The notes beneath the pieces were generated by a model. That model was not told the DNA's origin and did no database searches. It saw nothing but the letters and a program-made list of their open reading frames with translations. A stretch of 64,000 nucleotides of DNA from Strongylocentrotus droebachiensis (lineage: Eukaryota; Echinodermata; Echinoidea; Camarodonta; Strongylocentrotidae): the NCBI GenBank assembly GCA_035222895.1, contig JAVYIG010000112.1, forward strand, positions 781,501 to 845,500. The letters run 5' to 3'. Positions 35,181-46,598 of this stretch are shown here, one piece after another. Positions within the stretch are counted from its first letter, which is position 1. The number at the start of each line of letters is the position of its first letter. Both the position numbers and the translations under genes were made by a program.

Positions 35181-36106
35181 GAAAGAGTGGGTGTAGTTTA
35201 GATTTGCTTAGATTGATTGCGGTAGCTTGTTAGTAGATTCATATCTGAGGTAGATTGTACGATTTCTTCCCAATTGCAAATTTAGACTACTGGAGATGAT
35301 TGATTTGTCATGTGGCCGTAACGCCATTCAGGTATTTTTTAAATTTATATCATGAAAACGCACTCGAGAACCGTACAAGTATCATTATATCTTCAACATT
35401 TATACCAATATAGAGGGCCGCTCACAAAGACGAAACCGTTTCAAAACCAACTCTTTTTGCACCAAGGCACGATTCATACTTGAATATGATACGCAGGCCA
35501 GACAGCGCTATGAATATCATACGCAGATATAGATAGTTTGTAGTCTGAGTGAAGGCAATGATACTGTGAAATTCTTATTTTTTTTTCTCAAGGAATGTAT
35601 TTCAGGAAATAGCCCCCTCCCCCCCAAAAAGAGCTCCTTCTTAAACTTAGGGACGAATTTTGAGAGATGAACATGCCTGTCACGGATGCGATCGCGATAC
35701 TCGTATGTGTGAGCTTCGGTATCAAATCCAAATCAGGGGAGATTCGGCCAATCTCGTCTGGCACCGCAAGCTACGCACGTCAACCCTATTAAATATTCCC
35801 TCTACATCACAACACGAAGTCTAACGTCTATCTTGAATTCATAAAGGCCCTGTTTCAAGCACCATACCAAGCATCTCACAGATTGGTACCTAGCCTCTGG
35901 CTGTTGAAACATCACCACTAACACGAATGCCATCAATCGCCATCCTTCCATAATAGTTAGTTTGCTTCTCTTGGTGAACAAGGCCGAGAGCGCAAGTAAA
36001 TTCATAATGATAGTTACACGTCTCTGAACCCAACGTCCCTCCCATTCCCCCCTGGCGGCGCTACACCCCTATTCTAACCCCAACCGAACATTATTTCCAG
36101 AAACTT

Positions 36107-36212
36107 AAGTGGGTCCACTTGATACGCGACCTCCTCGTTCCACGCTGAACGTATCGCTCGCGTCTGCGCAAGACCCCTTAAGCGCCTGTTAAAAATTCAA
36201 GTGGTTCCACTT
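36107..36212. repeat. Paired palindromes / short inverted-repeat element
   Basis: AAGTGGGTCCACTTGA (36107-36122) and TCAAGTGGTTCCACTT (36197-36212) are inverted copies of each other with two mismatches, and each is itself a palindrome. They could be the ends of a 106-bp MITE. Alternatively they are two dimeric sites of the AAGTG class recognised by NK2-type homeodomain proteins. No target duplication was seen. Confidence 0.4.
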
Positions 36213-36299
36213 GGTAATTTAACTCCGCTGGGCCCGAGTCTTCAGGAAGAAAGTCTAGTGAAATCATCGATAGAAAAAAAAGTTCACATCTTATCCTGC

Positions 36300-36365
36300 C
36301 TTTACCCCGCCTCCGTTCACCATCCCCCATCTCTCTCTCTCTCTTTTTTTCACTCTCTCTCCCAT
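36300..36365. repeat. Pyrimidine-rich CT tract
   Basis: CTCTCTCTCTCTTTTTTTCAC and neighbouring CT-rich sequence. Confidence 0.8.
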
Positions 36366-36899
36366 CTAATATTCTCTCCTTCCCCGTCTTCATTTTACAT
36401 TTTCCCGAGAAAAGACTACTTACGGTTAGTGACGACATACGGTCAGTATAAGATATCCCATGGCACGGGGGCGATCCTTATGAAGTACGTCTAAACCCTG
36501 GAAGAGCGCTCTGAATTCACTGCCAAAGGGTACAAGAACTTGCGCAATTTCAGCTTAAAATGTACATGTAGCTTCGAAATCACAGCTGTTTGTTGCTAGT
36601 TAAGCTAATTAATTTCGCAAACCCAGCATAATGATGTTGACAAGTTTATTCAATGTTAGTAGGATTATTGTAAAATCAATGCACAGTCTTACGCGCATTC
36701 TTAATGATGTTGGACATGGCACCCCCATACACAGGGCTGAAATGCGGTATGTTGAGAGATGTCGTAGTCGAATGGTTTAATCACGGAGAGTGCAAGGTTG
36801 TAGGTCCGGACATAGTATCAATGTCCCTGTATAAGATATCTGCATGTGGCAAATCTCTACCAATGCAGCAGATGAACAGCGTTTGTAAGTTGCATTTTG

Positions 36900-37175
36900 C
36901 CATCATTGGCAGCGAGAAGGCACAGTCGGCAAAGCGTCTGCCTGTCGAATCAAAGATCGAGTATTCGAATGCAACCAGGGGGGATGACTGAAACCTGCGC
37001 CGTGTGTTAACATGCCACCCCCTGTTCCATAGACATAGGTTACGTTACAGTGAGAGAAAAAAGCACTCCGTCCCTCAGATAGTATGTTAAATTGGGTCCC
37101 TGCGCAGAGGAGAGTTGCACGTTTAACAATCCGGTGCACTACTCGTATGAGATTAGCGGGAAACCCCGATGGTCC
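36900..37175 (+). mobile_element. Degraded tRNA-headed SINE
   Basis: A box A-like CACAGTCGGCAAAGCGTCTG and a box B-like GTATTCGAATGCAACC sit about 45 bases apart. They are followed by a body containing CGTCCCTCAGATAGTATGTT, AAATTGGGTCCC and GTTGCACGTTTAACAATCCG. The GTCCCTCAGATAG...GTTAAA...GGTCCC part resembles the central part of the 7SL-like SINE (GTCTTTCGGATGG...GTTTAAA...GGTCCC). Not a functional tRNA. Confidence 0.6.
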
Positions 37176-37259
37176 ACTTGCAAATCTCCAATCGGTTGTC
37201 TCGGGAGGGAAGAGCCGATGATCGCAATGTTTCGGTTTGCTTTCTACCTCTTAGGCGAA

Positions 37260-39760
37260 TCCTAAATGATAATTACACTTAATAGTAATAATTATTAATA
37301 CAATTAAATGAAAAACACATGACACAAAAAAGACGTACTTATCATGGAGTAGAGATAGTGTATAAACATACTGTGTATTTACATTAAGTCGATGATTGAC
37401 CAAGGTAAAGCGCTATAAATTCCATTATGATATTTATTATTTTGCTGACGACAAATACGAATGAAAAACACTGTCATCGAGTTTCATCTATTACCCCACA
37501 TGGGGAAAGGGTAGTTTAAATATTGATACATCTTCACGCAGTAGAAGAAGACAACCTTCTTTTCACACGAAAATGGCATCAGAAGCAACTTTCATCGTAG
37601 AAGAAAACTACTAACAATCATTGATACTAACAAAATTGCGTTAATGGTCTTCACGAACCCCACAGATTAAAAAGGTTAATGGCGTTATATACAGTAGTGT
37701 GAAGAGATGACAAAATTGGATAAAGGTTGTATATTGCTGGACGTGACTTTAGTCACGATATTCTTCACGCTGGAGGTTATTTATAAACCTGCATCTTAAA
37801 GCGCCTTTTGTTATACGACAGCGACGATGTTTAACTTGTTGCCCGTATCATTCTCCCTATCCAGAGCAGGCATTTGCTTAAAAATAAAAACCCCATCAAC
37901 CCATATCCCATATGTCACTTCCATTTCTTACTATCATACTTCAGCAACCAAAATCACAATGATATTTACATTAATGATGTAGTACATCGGCCTGCTCACA
38001 ATCGTGAATGACCTTTCGGAGTGCTTGCATTTAATTCATGAAGATTGAAACGGCGAAGCGTTAATGTAAGAGGCACTAATTTGTGACCTGATTATAAACT
38101 ACAGTCATGGTCTCCATGGTATCGGTGTGAAGAGTACCCATTAAGCATGATTTATTAAGCTAGATTTCATATCAAACAGCGATTACCTGCGATTATTGTA
38201 AATGTCATGCATTAATCGGAACTTAATGACACCGTTTTATATCTATCTGTCTAATGGGACTCGGTCAGAGCAGATTTACATGACCGGAAAATAAACGAAA
38301 TTACCATTTCACGCGATCCGGGAAAATGGTTTGTACATGTAGCTTTATGCAATCCCATCAGCAATATGTTTCTTCTTTGGTTTACTATTACAGGTCAAAA
38401 TATAAATCAACTCCTCATACCATGTAGACTACTGAAGCAGGACATTTTAGAAATTTAAAGATCATGGTAGTGGCCCATTATACAGATCAAGGATCAAGAA
38501 AAAGAAAAGTAAAGGGATAATTTCATTTAGCATTTATGATTATTAGTTCACAAACAATCCGCTTATGATTTTATGGTTGACTTTTAGAAAAAAAAGCAAT
38601 CAGAGAGAGAGAATACTGAGATTTAATACTCTCTCTACTAAATTATAACGTATCAATATACCAAGCTATTCAAATTCCTCGTCTTGGCAGGGACATAACA
38701 GGGGTCTATAAAATTAACCCTATATCTAATGCGCATAGGGAATGGCGGATTATGAAACACCTCCCATTTTATAGTCATCCGGGGCGCGGGTTTAATATAG
38801 GACACTCTAACCGTCAGCATGAATGCGGGTATGGAAAGGCTCTCGATAAAAACAAAAACATGCAGATTATATATATTTCGTCATCAACCCTATTTTCTGA
38901 ACATCACTGTTTTTGTGTGATAAATATGCTCTCCACAAAATATCGACGGAGAGCCTGAAAATAACTCCCCCTTTCATAGAATATGGGGCAGGTTTACGAA
39001 GAAAAGCCAGTGGAAGTCTTACTATGTATAGTTACATCAGTATTTTGTATACAAGTCAGCATCTACGAAACGATTAGGACTCTACGTGCATTGATTGACA
39101 TGATAGCGTAGCATCTGTAGAACGAACCATCACTTAACCGAAGCCTTCCATTTAAGGAATATACGTCCGCAATCACACAATCTACCTTTTTAAATACCAC
39201 CGTACACGTGCATCCAGATAGGGTATCTTTCAATAAACTCTCTCTACATAGATATCAATCTTGGGAGGAGTGTATGGTTCGTGATAATGATCCCGTCATC
39301 GTAGAACCCATCAAAGGTTAGGCGCTAATCGTTAATGTCGGGTGTCTTTGATTGGCTGTGGTCCATGACTGACGCCACTAAATAAAAGTAACACAATGCC
39401 CTGTTAGTGAGCTTAGCAAAATCGATGGAAGTATGACAGTAATGATGGACACTTTAATGCAATCATGATTATTATAAGGGGTTCCGCTAGTATAAAAAAA
39501 TATTCAGGACGTGTACCTTCAAGATATTCTGTATAATTGAGATAACGTTCTTGGCATAATTTTGATAAATCCCTCATGACTTAACCATCATATTAATAAA
39601 AAATATTTTGTTCTAATATTATTCTTCTCTTTATCTAAGTTTGGTTCTTCTCTGCCAAATGATATGAATAAAGTCAACTGAAACCACATTACGGATGTTT
39701 ACATCATACCTCTTAACATAGAGTGAACGCCCTTCTGGTTTAACTGCAACATATCTGCTT
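37260..39760. other. Gene-poor region, nothing identified
   Basis: No convincing ORF, repeat boundary or RNA gene. Poly-A runs near 38588-38595 only. Confidence 0.4.
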
Positions 39761-39774
39761 TCCCAGGTCGAAAT

Positions 39775-39935
39775 TCCAGATGATACCAGTTGAAACCAGT
39801 AAGGAGTGCCAATTGGTATCTCCTGGTTTGAACTGGTCTCAACTGGTCTCAACTGGTACCAGTTAAAACCAGTTGATACAATTTGGAAACCAGTAGAAAT
39901 ACCAGTTTGAAGTCGGACAAATAGAATACCAGTTG
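39775..39935. repeat. ACCAGTT-type short repeats in both orientations
   Basis: Multiple copies of ACCAGTTGAAACCAG-like units on the plus strand and of AACTGGTCTC units in inverted orientation meet at the palindrome AACTGGTACCAGTT (39847-39860). The minus-strand frame across it is internally repetitive and has no recognisable domain. Confidence 0.65.
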
Positions 39936-41007
39936 TCATCCCTTTTGTTGATATAATTTTGCATTGAACTGGGAGGAAGTGGGTGGAAGCCAAGGACCAT
40001 GATGACGTGACTATTATTTTTGTGAGATATTGGGAAGTAGCTTTGTGATGAATCGAAATGCAAACGATTGTATTATTACTGGTTTATTTCCGATCCGTCC
40101 TTTGGAAGGAGATCGTATGAATAGACTTGAAAACTAATCTGCATTAGTTTGGCCAGGAGAGATTAAACCTCCCTGCATGGTTACTGACAGGTGGTTATCT
40201 CATCAAATCAGCTCTCGATTAACATAAGAAAAAAGGGACCATGGCGACCAACGGTCACCACTTAGGCATTGTTTGCTATATAGAGGGCGCAAGTAGCTAA
40301 AAATAGTACAATGGGGCTTTAATACAGAATATGTAGAACTGGTTATCAAAACTAGGTATGCTTCGTATTTGCCATAGAATGTCGAGGTCTTTCTTGAGTG
40401 TAATGTTTCTCCATGACCGAAGAACCCACTCTCATTCAAATACCACAATACAAGTACCCTAAAAGCTCGTATGGATTTTTAATGTTGTTGGATTGGAGAG
40501 TGTAATGATTAAATAAAACACTGCATGCACGCTGAAACTGTGACAACGTGCGAGTGGCATGCTATAAATAAATTCGATTCACCTTAATATCGAGTGAACA
40601 ATTATGAAATTGGATGGCCGGTCCCTCAGGAAACTGCCTTGTCTGCCAGACCGATTTAAACAATTTGAGGAAACGAGATGTTCCTCATTCAATCTACAAC
40701 GGAGAGGCTTAACATGTACCCCTCCTGAGGATTAGCTTAATCAGAAAGGGACCTAATATTGTATAATAGTTAGGTACACAGACGGTGCCAACAGGGAAAT
40801 GGTGTACACTTTTTCAATGCGGGGTCCTAAAACTTAAATGCTAAACACGATAATACCGACTTGTTTTAAAATTCGGTGCCCAAATTGTCAAAATTCAATG
40901 TTTTAGGGGGCCACCAGTGTTTGTGTAATTGTATGAAATCTCAGATCAATCATTTGGGCTGGAAATGTTGGTTTGGTGTATAAAGCCTACTATGAACAAT
41001 AGAAGGC

Positions 41008-41174
41008 TTTGTGGCGTGCGCCTGTAATCCAGCTAAAAAGTGGAAGTTACAAACCGATTCAGCCGGGGACGCAGGTTCGAAACTGAGTCACGTCTTTCGG
41101 ATAGTGACGTTTAAAGGTCGGTCCCCAGACGTTAATAATCATATCTGATTGATACACGTCTGTAAAAACCCAAT

Positions 41175-41208
<34 letters not shown>
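41008..41208 (+). mobile_element. SINE with 7SL-like head, copy C (best preserved)
   Basis: The head reads TGTGGCGTGCGCCTGTAATC followed by CAGCT, then GTGGAAG and GATTCAGCCGGGGACGCAGG, and box B GGTTCGAAACT. The head strongly resembles the 5' Alu-domain portion of animal 7SL (SRP) RNA, whose vertebrate form carries GTGCCTGTAATCCCAGCT-type sequence. The body (GTCACGTCTTTCGGATAGTG, GGTCGGTCCCCAGACG, ATAATCATATCTGATTGATA) and the (AC)n tail match copies A and B. As a short polymerase III-type element with a variable microsatellite tail, it is a SINE. The 7SL origin is recognition from memory and needs an Rfam check. Confidence 0.75.
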
Positions 41209-41209
<1 letters not shown>

Positions 41210-41486
41210 GAAACGTGATATAAGTTAAGACCGACAGAATACCACAGGGTGCCGGAAGTTGCTCTGAAAGGTTGACGTGTATAAAAAGATTCTTTGTACG
41301 AGCGCGGATATTAATACAGTGCAATGTGTGTGCGATTCCCGAATGATCGTAACATTCAGGCAACTTTCCAGCGAAGATTTGTAGACGCCGTCTCAGATTT
41401 TCTGTAATGTTTTAACCAGTCTTTACTCAAGAAAAGGATACGGTAAGAATTCTTTGTAGATTTTTGTGTGAATTCGGTATATAAAA

Positions 41487-41622
41487 GATATATGGACTGC
41501 TTTGATATTCAAAGCCTAGCTGTTTCTATACTGGCTCTCGGGGCCGCCCTGCACGGGGTCATAGCAGGATGTCACCTTGAGCATATAGAAACAGCGATGC
41601 CTCTCATAGCAGTCAATATATC
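41487..41622. other. Long imperfect hairpin, candidate structured RNA
   Basis: The outer arms GATATATGGACTGCT and AGCAGTCAATATATC pair with one mismatch. Inner arms GCTGTTTCTATA and TATAGAAACAGC pair exactly, separated from the outer ones by an asymmetric internal loop. The apical part is GC-rich (CTCTCGGGGCCGCCCTGC). The shape is that of a long miRNA-like precursor or a diverged foldback element. A TATATAAAAG motif lies directly before it (41478-41487), but a start about 30 bases downstream of it would fall inside the 5' arm. I recognise no known miRNA in either arm. Confidence 0.4.
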
Positions 41623-42053
41623 TATATTATACAACAACAAATAAAACAAATATCAATGAAATGACTCGATTGAAGGCAACATCAGCAACACTTTAAATTA
41701 ACGATGAACAACTTTTTAACCCTTTAAACTGCCAAAAGAAATATGACTATCTTAACATTCTACTTTCGTATACCATCTTAAATCAGTAATCTCTCACGGT
41801 TTTTTCTCCGAAACTATCGGCTTTTCTACCCTCTTAGCTCCTCCCCTCCTCCACTCATACGCATTCTCTGCCCTTCCTTCTCACCTTCCTAAATACGAGC
41901 CCTCTTTAGCTCACCGACACCGCTGTGACCACCCATTTCAGGTTGGTATTACCAAAGTGATTCCCTGACCTCTCGCATGTCACAAATTGACTAGGTTACA
42001 TCGATTTGGAGTGCTATGCGCTAGTCCCATGCAGGCGGGTATTATACTTCATC

Positions 42054-42470
42054 TCAGTTGTTCACAATTTTCAGAAGCCAAAAGTCGCAGGTCACGAACA
42101 GAATTTGCATTTTCCCTTCCTTTCTTTTCTGGTAGAGATTCTCATGCGATAGCAAATGATATGTATTTTATTAAAGGACTTTTCATCAAGGGTTACAGAG
42201 GTAGCTATTCAACTGTTGTTTGTCCTTCTGATTGACACCACTCTCCCATTCGTTTGCACTATGCCTTCTGTCAGTTGTTCACAATCTTCAGAAGCCAAGA
42301 GTCGCAGGTCACGTACAGAAATGTGTATATTCCCTTTTTCTTTTTCGGGTAGAATTTCTTAGGTGAAACAAATGTATTTTTGGAAGGACATTTATCAAGG
42401 GTAACATATGTAGCCATCCAACTGTGCTTGGTACTTCTGAATGACACAACTCTCTCATTACAGTTGCATT
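42054..42470. repeat. Diverged tandem duplication, unit about 217 bp
   Basis: CAGTTGTTCACAATTTTCAG followed by AAGCCAAAAGTCGCAGGTCA at 42055 recurs from 42272 with a few changes. Later blocks (ATCAAGGGTTACA and GTAGCTATTCAACTGT) also recur in order. Divergence is higher than in the 7801 duplication, so it is older. Confidence 0.88.
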
Positions 42471-42895
42471 ACGTTCATCCAATTGCAAGGATAATAGTCG
42501 TTTTGAGAAGATATTGATGTTGTCCACAATTTCCCTTTTCTCTGTCTGTTTCATTTGGTTCCAACGGGCTCAGTTGGTAATACGTCTTATGGCGTTTCTT
42601 AAAGGTACGTTAATGCTTACGAGATTTTTGCATTTAGCTGGTAAACTTCATTTACCATTTACTCCATGACAAATAGATTTTCTTATGCAAGGTAAGATGT
42701 TGTTCCATATTTTCAAATCTTTACTTCTTATCAAGATCGGAACTCTGCACAACTTATCGCGTTAATGAGCAGTGGGACAATGCTGGCAATAGAACAAAAT
42801 ACATATCAACTTATCCTTGCTTTCACTATGTCCTTAAGTAGGCTATACCTGGCCTTCAACACAGACATCTAAACGAGACTTTTCAGTTACTTCCG

Positions 42896-43020
42896 AGACC
42901 GGTCTACGCTAGACCGGTCTACGTTTATAGAGCGGTCTTACGGTGAGTGTGAATGCACAACCATGCCAGAAAGCGTACTTCTGGAACGATCCAGAAGACC
43001 GGTTCTCTTCCTAGACCGCT
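42896..43020. repeat. AGACCGGTCT palindrome cluster
   Basis: The 10-base palindrome AGACCGGTCT occurs at 42896-42905 and 42911-42920. Related pieces follow (AGCGGTCTTACGG, GAAGACCGGTTCTC, CTAGACCGCT) up to about 43020. This looks like one end of, or a whole small, non-autonomous DNA element. Its limits are not clear. Confidence 0.4.
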
Positions 43021-43169
43021 TCAACGTGCAGCACAAAGCAAAAAGTGCAAGGAAGCATACTTCAGCCGGAATTGAGTATGTATTCGCGGGAAAGTAATAC
43101 AAGAGAATACGAGAGAATGAGAAAAACGGAACAAATATAAGAAGGTAGAGAATCACGCAGGCATTTAAT

Positions 43170-43212
43170 CAATATACTGTTGTCGTCGTTGTCGTTGTCG
43201 TTGTTGTTGTTC
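43170..43212. repeat. (GTT/GTC)n triplet repeat
   Basis: Imperfect array TTGTCGTCGTTGTCGTTGTC followed by GTTGTTGTT. Confidence 0.9.
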
Positions 43213-43329
43213 TCTCAATCCTCTGTTGGAAATGTATCATCCTGCCTTAGAAGCCGATCAAATAGATAGCTGTTTATAGATGTATTAGTTATACATGTAC
43301 TATGTCATCCCTGCCCTCCGATGTCTACG

Positions 43330-43353
43330 TCTCTCTCTCTCTCTCTCTCTCTT
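43330..43353. repeat. (CT)n microsatellite
   Basis: Pure CT array. Confidence 0.95.
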
Positions 43354-43631
43354 CTAACATCACCTGTCCTGTGTCTTTTCTTCCTTCCTCAGTTTTTGTA
43401 TATGTTTATCTGACACGCAAATACGCTTAATTTTGTCTCCCTTTTATTATTTCCCAATACTTCGACTTTTTATTTAGTATTCATGTTATTCACAAATTGT
43501 AATTTGAAATTGATAGCATTCGATGGAATGAAGATTAAGTCTCCACTTTGCTACCTCACAACTAATTTAAAAGGTTGGTGCAACTGACTGAACAGGATCT
43601 CTCTGTCTCTGTTCCCCCATCCCTTTCCCTA

Positions 43632-43632
43632 C

Positions 43633-43663
<31 letters not shown>

Positions 43664-43710
43664 TCTCACTCTTTCTTTCTCTCTTTCTCCTTTTCTCTCT
43701 CCATCTCTCT
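43632..43710. repeat. (CT)n polypyrimidine tract
   Basis: CT array followed by CTTT and TCTC interruptions. Confidence 0.93.
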
Positions 43711-43811
43711 TGCACTTCCACTCTCCTGTTGTCACAGCTTCATCTTTCTTTCTAAACCCACTCTGGCCACCTTCGCATGGCTTCAAAGAACTAAGGAAAA
43801 TAACAGTTATA

Positions 43812-44050
43812 GATAGATAGATAGTTTATTGGTTTCCACAATACCTCTTTTTAAAAAGAGTGTATTTACATGTTGAAAAGGATAATAATGTACATGTCAT
43901 ACAATACCGTTTCACACTATTCAGAAAATTGTCCTTCAGTTGAACTTAAGAGATAAAATGGCTGAGCCTATGGAAAAGCAGAGCTTGTTGTGGATAGGCT
44001 CTTTAAACTACAAATTACATAATTAACTAAAGTTAGGTTTATAAAATACA
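43812..44050 (-). mobile_element. LINE 3' end, inverted, with (TATC)n-like tail
   Basis: On the minus strand, AACAAGCTCTGCTTTTCC and GGCTCAGCC precede a run ending AACCAATAAACTATCTATCT. The first block matches ACAAGCTCTGCTTTTT in the plus-strand LINE tail at 15130-15380. This suggests two relatives of one LINE family with different simple-sequence tails. No coding part is attached. Confidence 0.5.
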
Positions 44051-44059
44051 AAACCACGC

Positions 44060-45920
44060 TAAAACAGGGAAAAGGAGATTACAGGGATACATGAACCGAT
44101 AATCACAATTAACAACAAAAGATAAGCGAAAGGGAAGGGAATATATCCCTCACGCTTTCGCTTTGGCTTGTTTAGTATTACAGCCTACTAGAAATTATCG
44201 GAGCTAATCCCATTTCTAGATCTCAATGAAGTCCAAAATAGAACGAAGGAAAGAAAGAAAACATGGTGGGGATGAAGTAATGAGGATATAAGGAAGAAAC
44301 TGTGATGACCGGAACAACAGCTTCGATCGAGTTTTAGCATTAATTGCGAGAGGGTATTGGTACCGATAAAAAGCAGTACATGTTTTCTAGCTATCACTTT
44401 GCCTCCCGGGGATCAACGAATGCAATAAGACACACCCAGGGGATTCATCCGTCATTATAATCTTCTAAGATATACCTGTCTGTGGCTTTGTCTGATGAGT
44501 GGGTGCACTGATTCCAGTAATACTAATTAGTGATGATTATAATGGAGGATTTTCACTCGCGAGAAATTCGAGAACCAATAGATTTGCGAATCCAATATGG
44601 CGTGAAACATATTAAGTAAGAAAAAAGAAGTGTTCTGCGGATCAGAATCCTTGGATACCTAATCCGAACTTGCCTGAAACTTGCGACCATCTAATCAGAG
44701 CGAGAAGATGTTTTAGAGCAAGTGGAGATGATATCCGATGAAATCTGCACCTCCTTCGACATGCTTGAACCAAAAAACCTGTTTCCATCTCTATTATTAT
44801 CCTTAATCGTCTAGATATATAGATTCCTGTCTTTTTACATTTTTCATTCTTCTAAAGGACCATGGAAGTTTACTGAAACAATTTCATCCAAAATGGGGTG
44901 TAGTGGATATATCTTCTGAGATGAAGTAAATGTGCTTTTAATACTATACTCAACTTGAGACTCGACTCTAATGCGTTTAATTTCGTTCATGAAAGTATGA
45001 CTGTGGGGGAGAAAGTTTGAAAAATCATTTTTTCAAAAGAATGTTGTAATCCAGTGATAATCATGGCAATGTTAAAGAGATGTGGTTGTGAACCCCAAAT
45101 ATACCCCATATATTTCGTGAAAGTTTGTGCCCTTTTAGAGGCCCCCATTTAAAAGAATGCATTCACCACCCTTGCAAGAGTACGTTCCTCGGGAGACGTC
45201 ATGCTCTCAAACAGTGCGGTTGTTAACCCCACCGAGACTATATCATCTTGCAGAGTAGCACCATGCATCCTGGCACATATGAAATCAGTAAATAAAACCA
45301 TATACACTTCTCATCCTTGTCCTCTCAATTTCACATTGGTTTGGACATTGACGTATTGCCCCGCCAAACCTCGCCTATCATGCACGCGTGTGCGTCTGAT
45401 ATGTGCTTCTCGATCGTCTGGGTCTTTTTGTTGTCATTGATGTTGACACTGCTGTTATTATTTTGGTCATTGTTGTTGTTTTTGTCGTTTAATTTGTTGT
45501 TATTATTATATCTTTTCTTGTATCTTCATGCTTTTTTGATACACACTTCAGATAGAGAGCTGTATCAAAGTAAGCGAAGTATGTGACTATAAGATTGGCA
45601 ACCAAAATTAGAGTCAGTACGAAATGAGTGGAGTCAACGTTAGTTGGCCTGTTTTAACTGTCTATATTAGATGTGGAATTGTTATCCACCCCGCTCCCTC
45701 TCTTCTCCCATCTTTACTTTTTCTCCCTTCTGTCACTATCTATCCCCTCCCCTCTTTCTCTCATCAATATACTACACGTGCTCATGGTTAAGTTCACGAT
45801 AAGTTTACTCCCTGGGTTTAAATTGAGCACCTTAAGTGTTGCAACTTTGTGCATGGTTCATTGTGTCATGAAATGCGTCATGTGTAAGAAGGAACGCTCC
45901 ATACAAATATTAAAACAGTG
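44060..45920. other. Gene-poor region with (TTG)n-like sequence
   Basis: Short TTG/TTA-rich sequence at about 45429-45512. ORFs of 70-90 residues are low-complexity and hydrophobic, without recognisable domains. Confidence 0.4.
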
Positions 45921-45921
45921 T

Positions 45922-45922
<1 letters not shown>

Positions 45923-45972
<50 letters not shown>

Positions 45973-45990
45973 AATAGAGAAAGAGAAGGA
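45923..45990. repeat. (GA)n microsatellite with GACA units
   Basis: GA array, then GACAGACAGACAGAGA, then purine-rich sequence. Confidence 0.95.
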
Positions 45991-46570
45991 GTAGGAGTAT
46001 AGATAGAGCTCAAGATCTTAAATCCACTGAGCTTTTCTTGATGTTTAGAGCGTTCTCCACCTTCTGGGAAACTGAATGATGAATTTTCGATGAAATCTTC
46101 ATTTAACCGCTACAGGGATTCAAAAAATGAGGCCTTTTAAGATTATGATGCTAGTGGTGTGAAATAGAACATTCCATTTAACACTGAGGTTACAACTCTT
46201 GACTCCGCAATACTCTTTTAATCGAGTTGATTTAACATCAAATCATTCCCCAGTGGCTTAACCTCGTTCATTGCACTAAATGGCGTCAAAAGTCATCAGT
46301 TATTGGTACCAAGAAGACCAACTTCTGACATGGCAGGATAAAGGAAGACCCGTCGACGCGAATACGACCGTAGGGAGAACGTGAATTAAGTCGATGGAAA
46401 AGAAGCTTAATTTCGACTGAAGGCTTAAAACTGATCGTTCATCTAGTCACTACACCTCCAGGATATGGGGTGAGAGTCGTTCTTTGCACACACTTGCCCC
46501 ACGATGACAGTGACAGATCACTGACGGGTCGCTGCATACTAGAACGCAGGAAAGTGAAAACTAACCAGGC

Positions 46571-46598
46571 TGTGCGTGTGTGTGTGTGTGCGTGTGTC
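46571..46598. repeat. (GT)n microsatellite
   Basis: Short GT array with GC interruptions. Confidence 0.9.
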
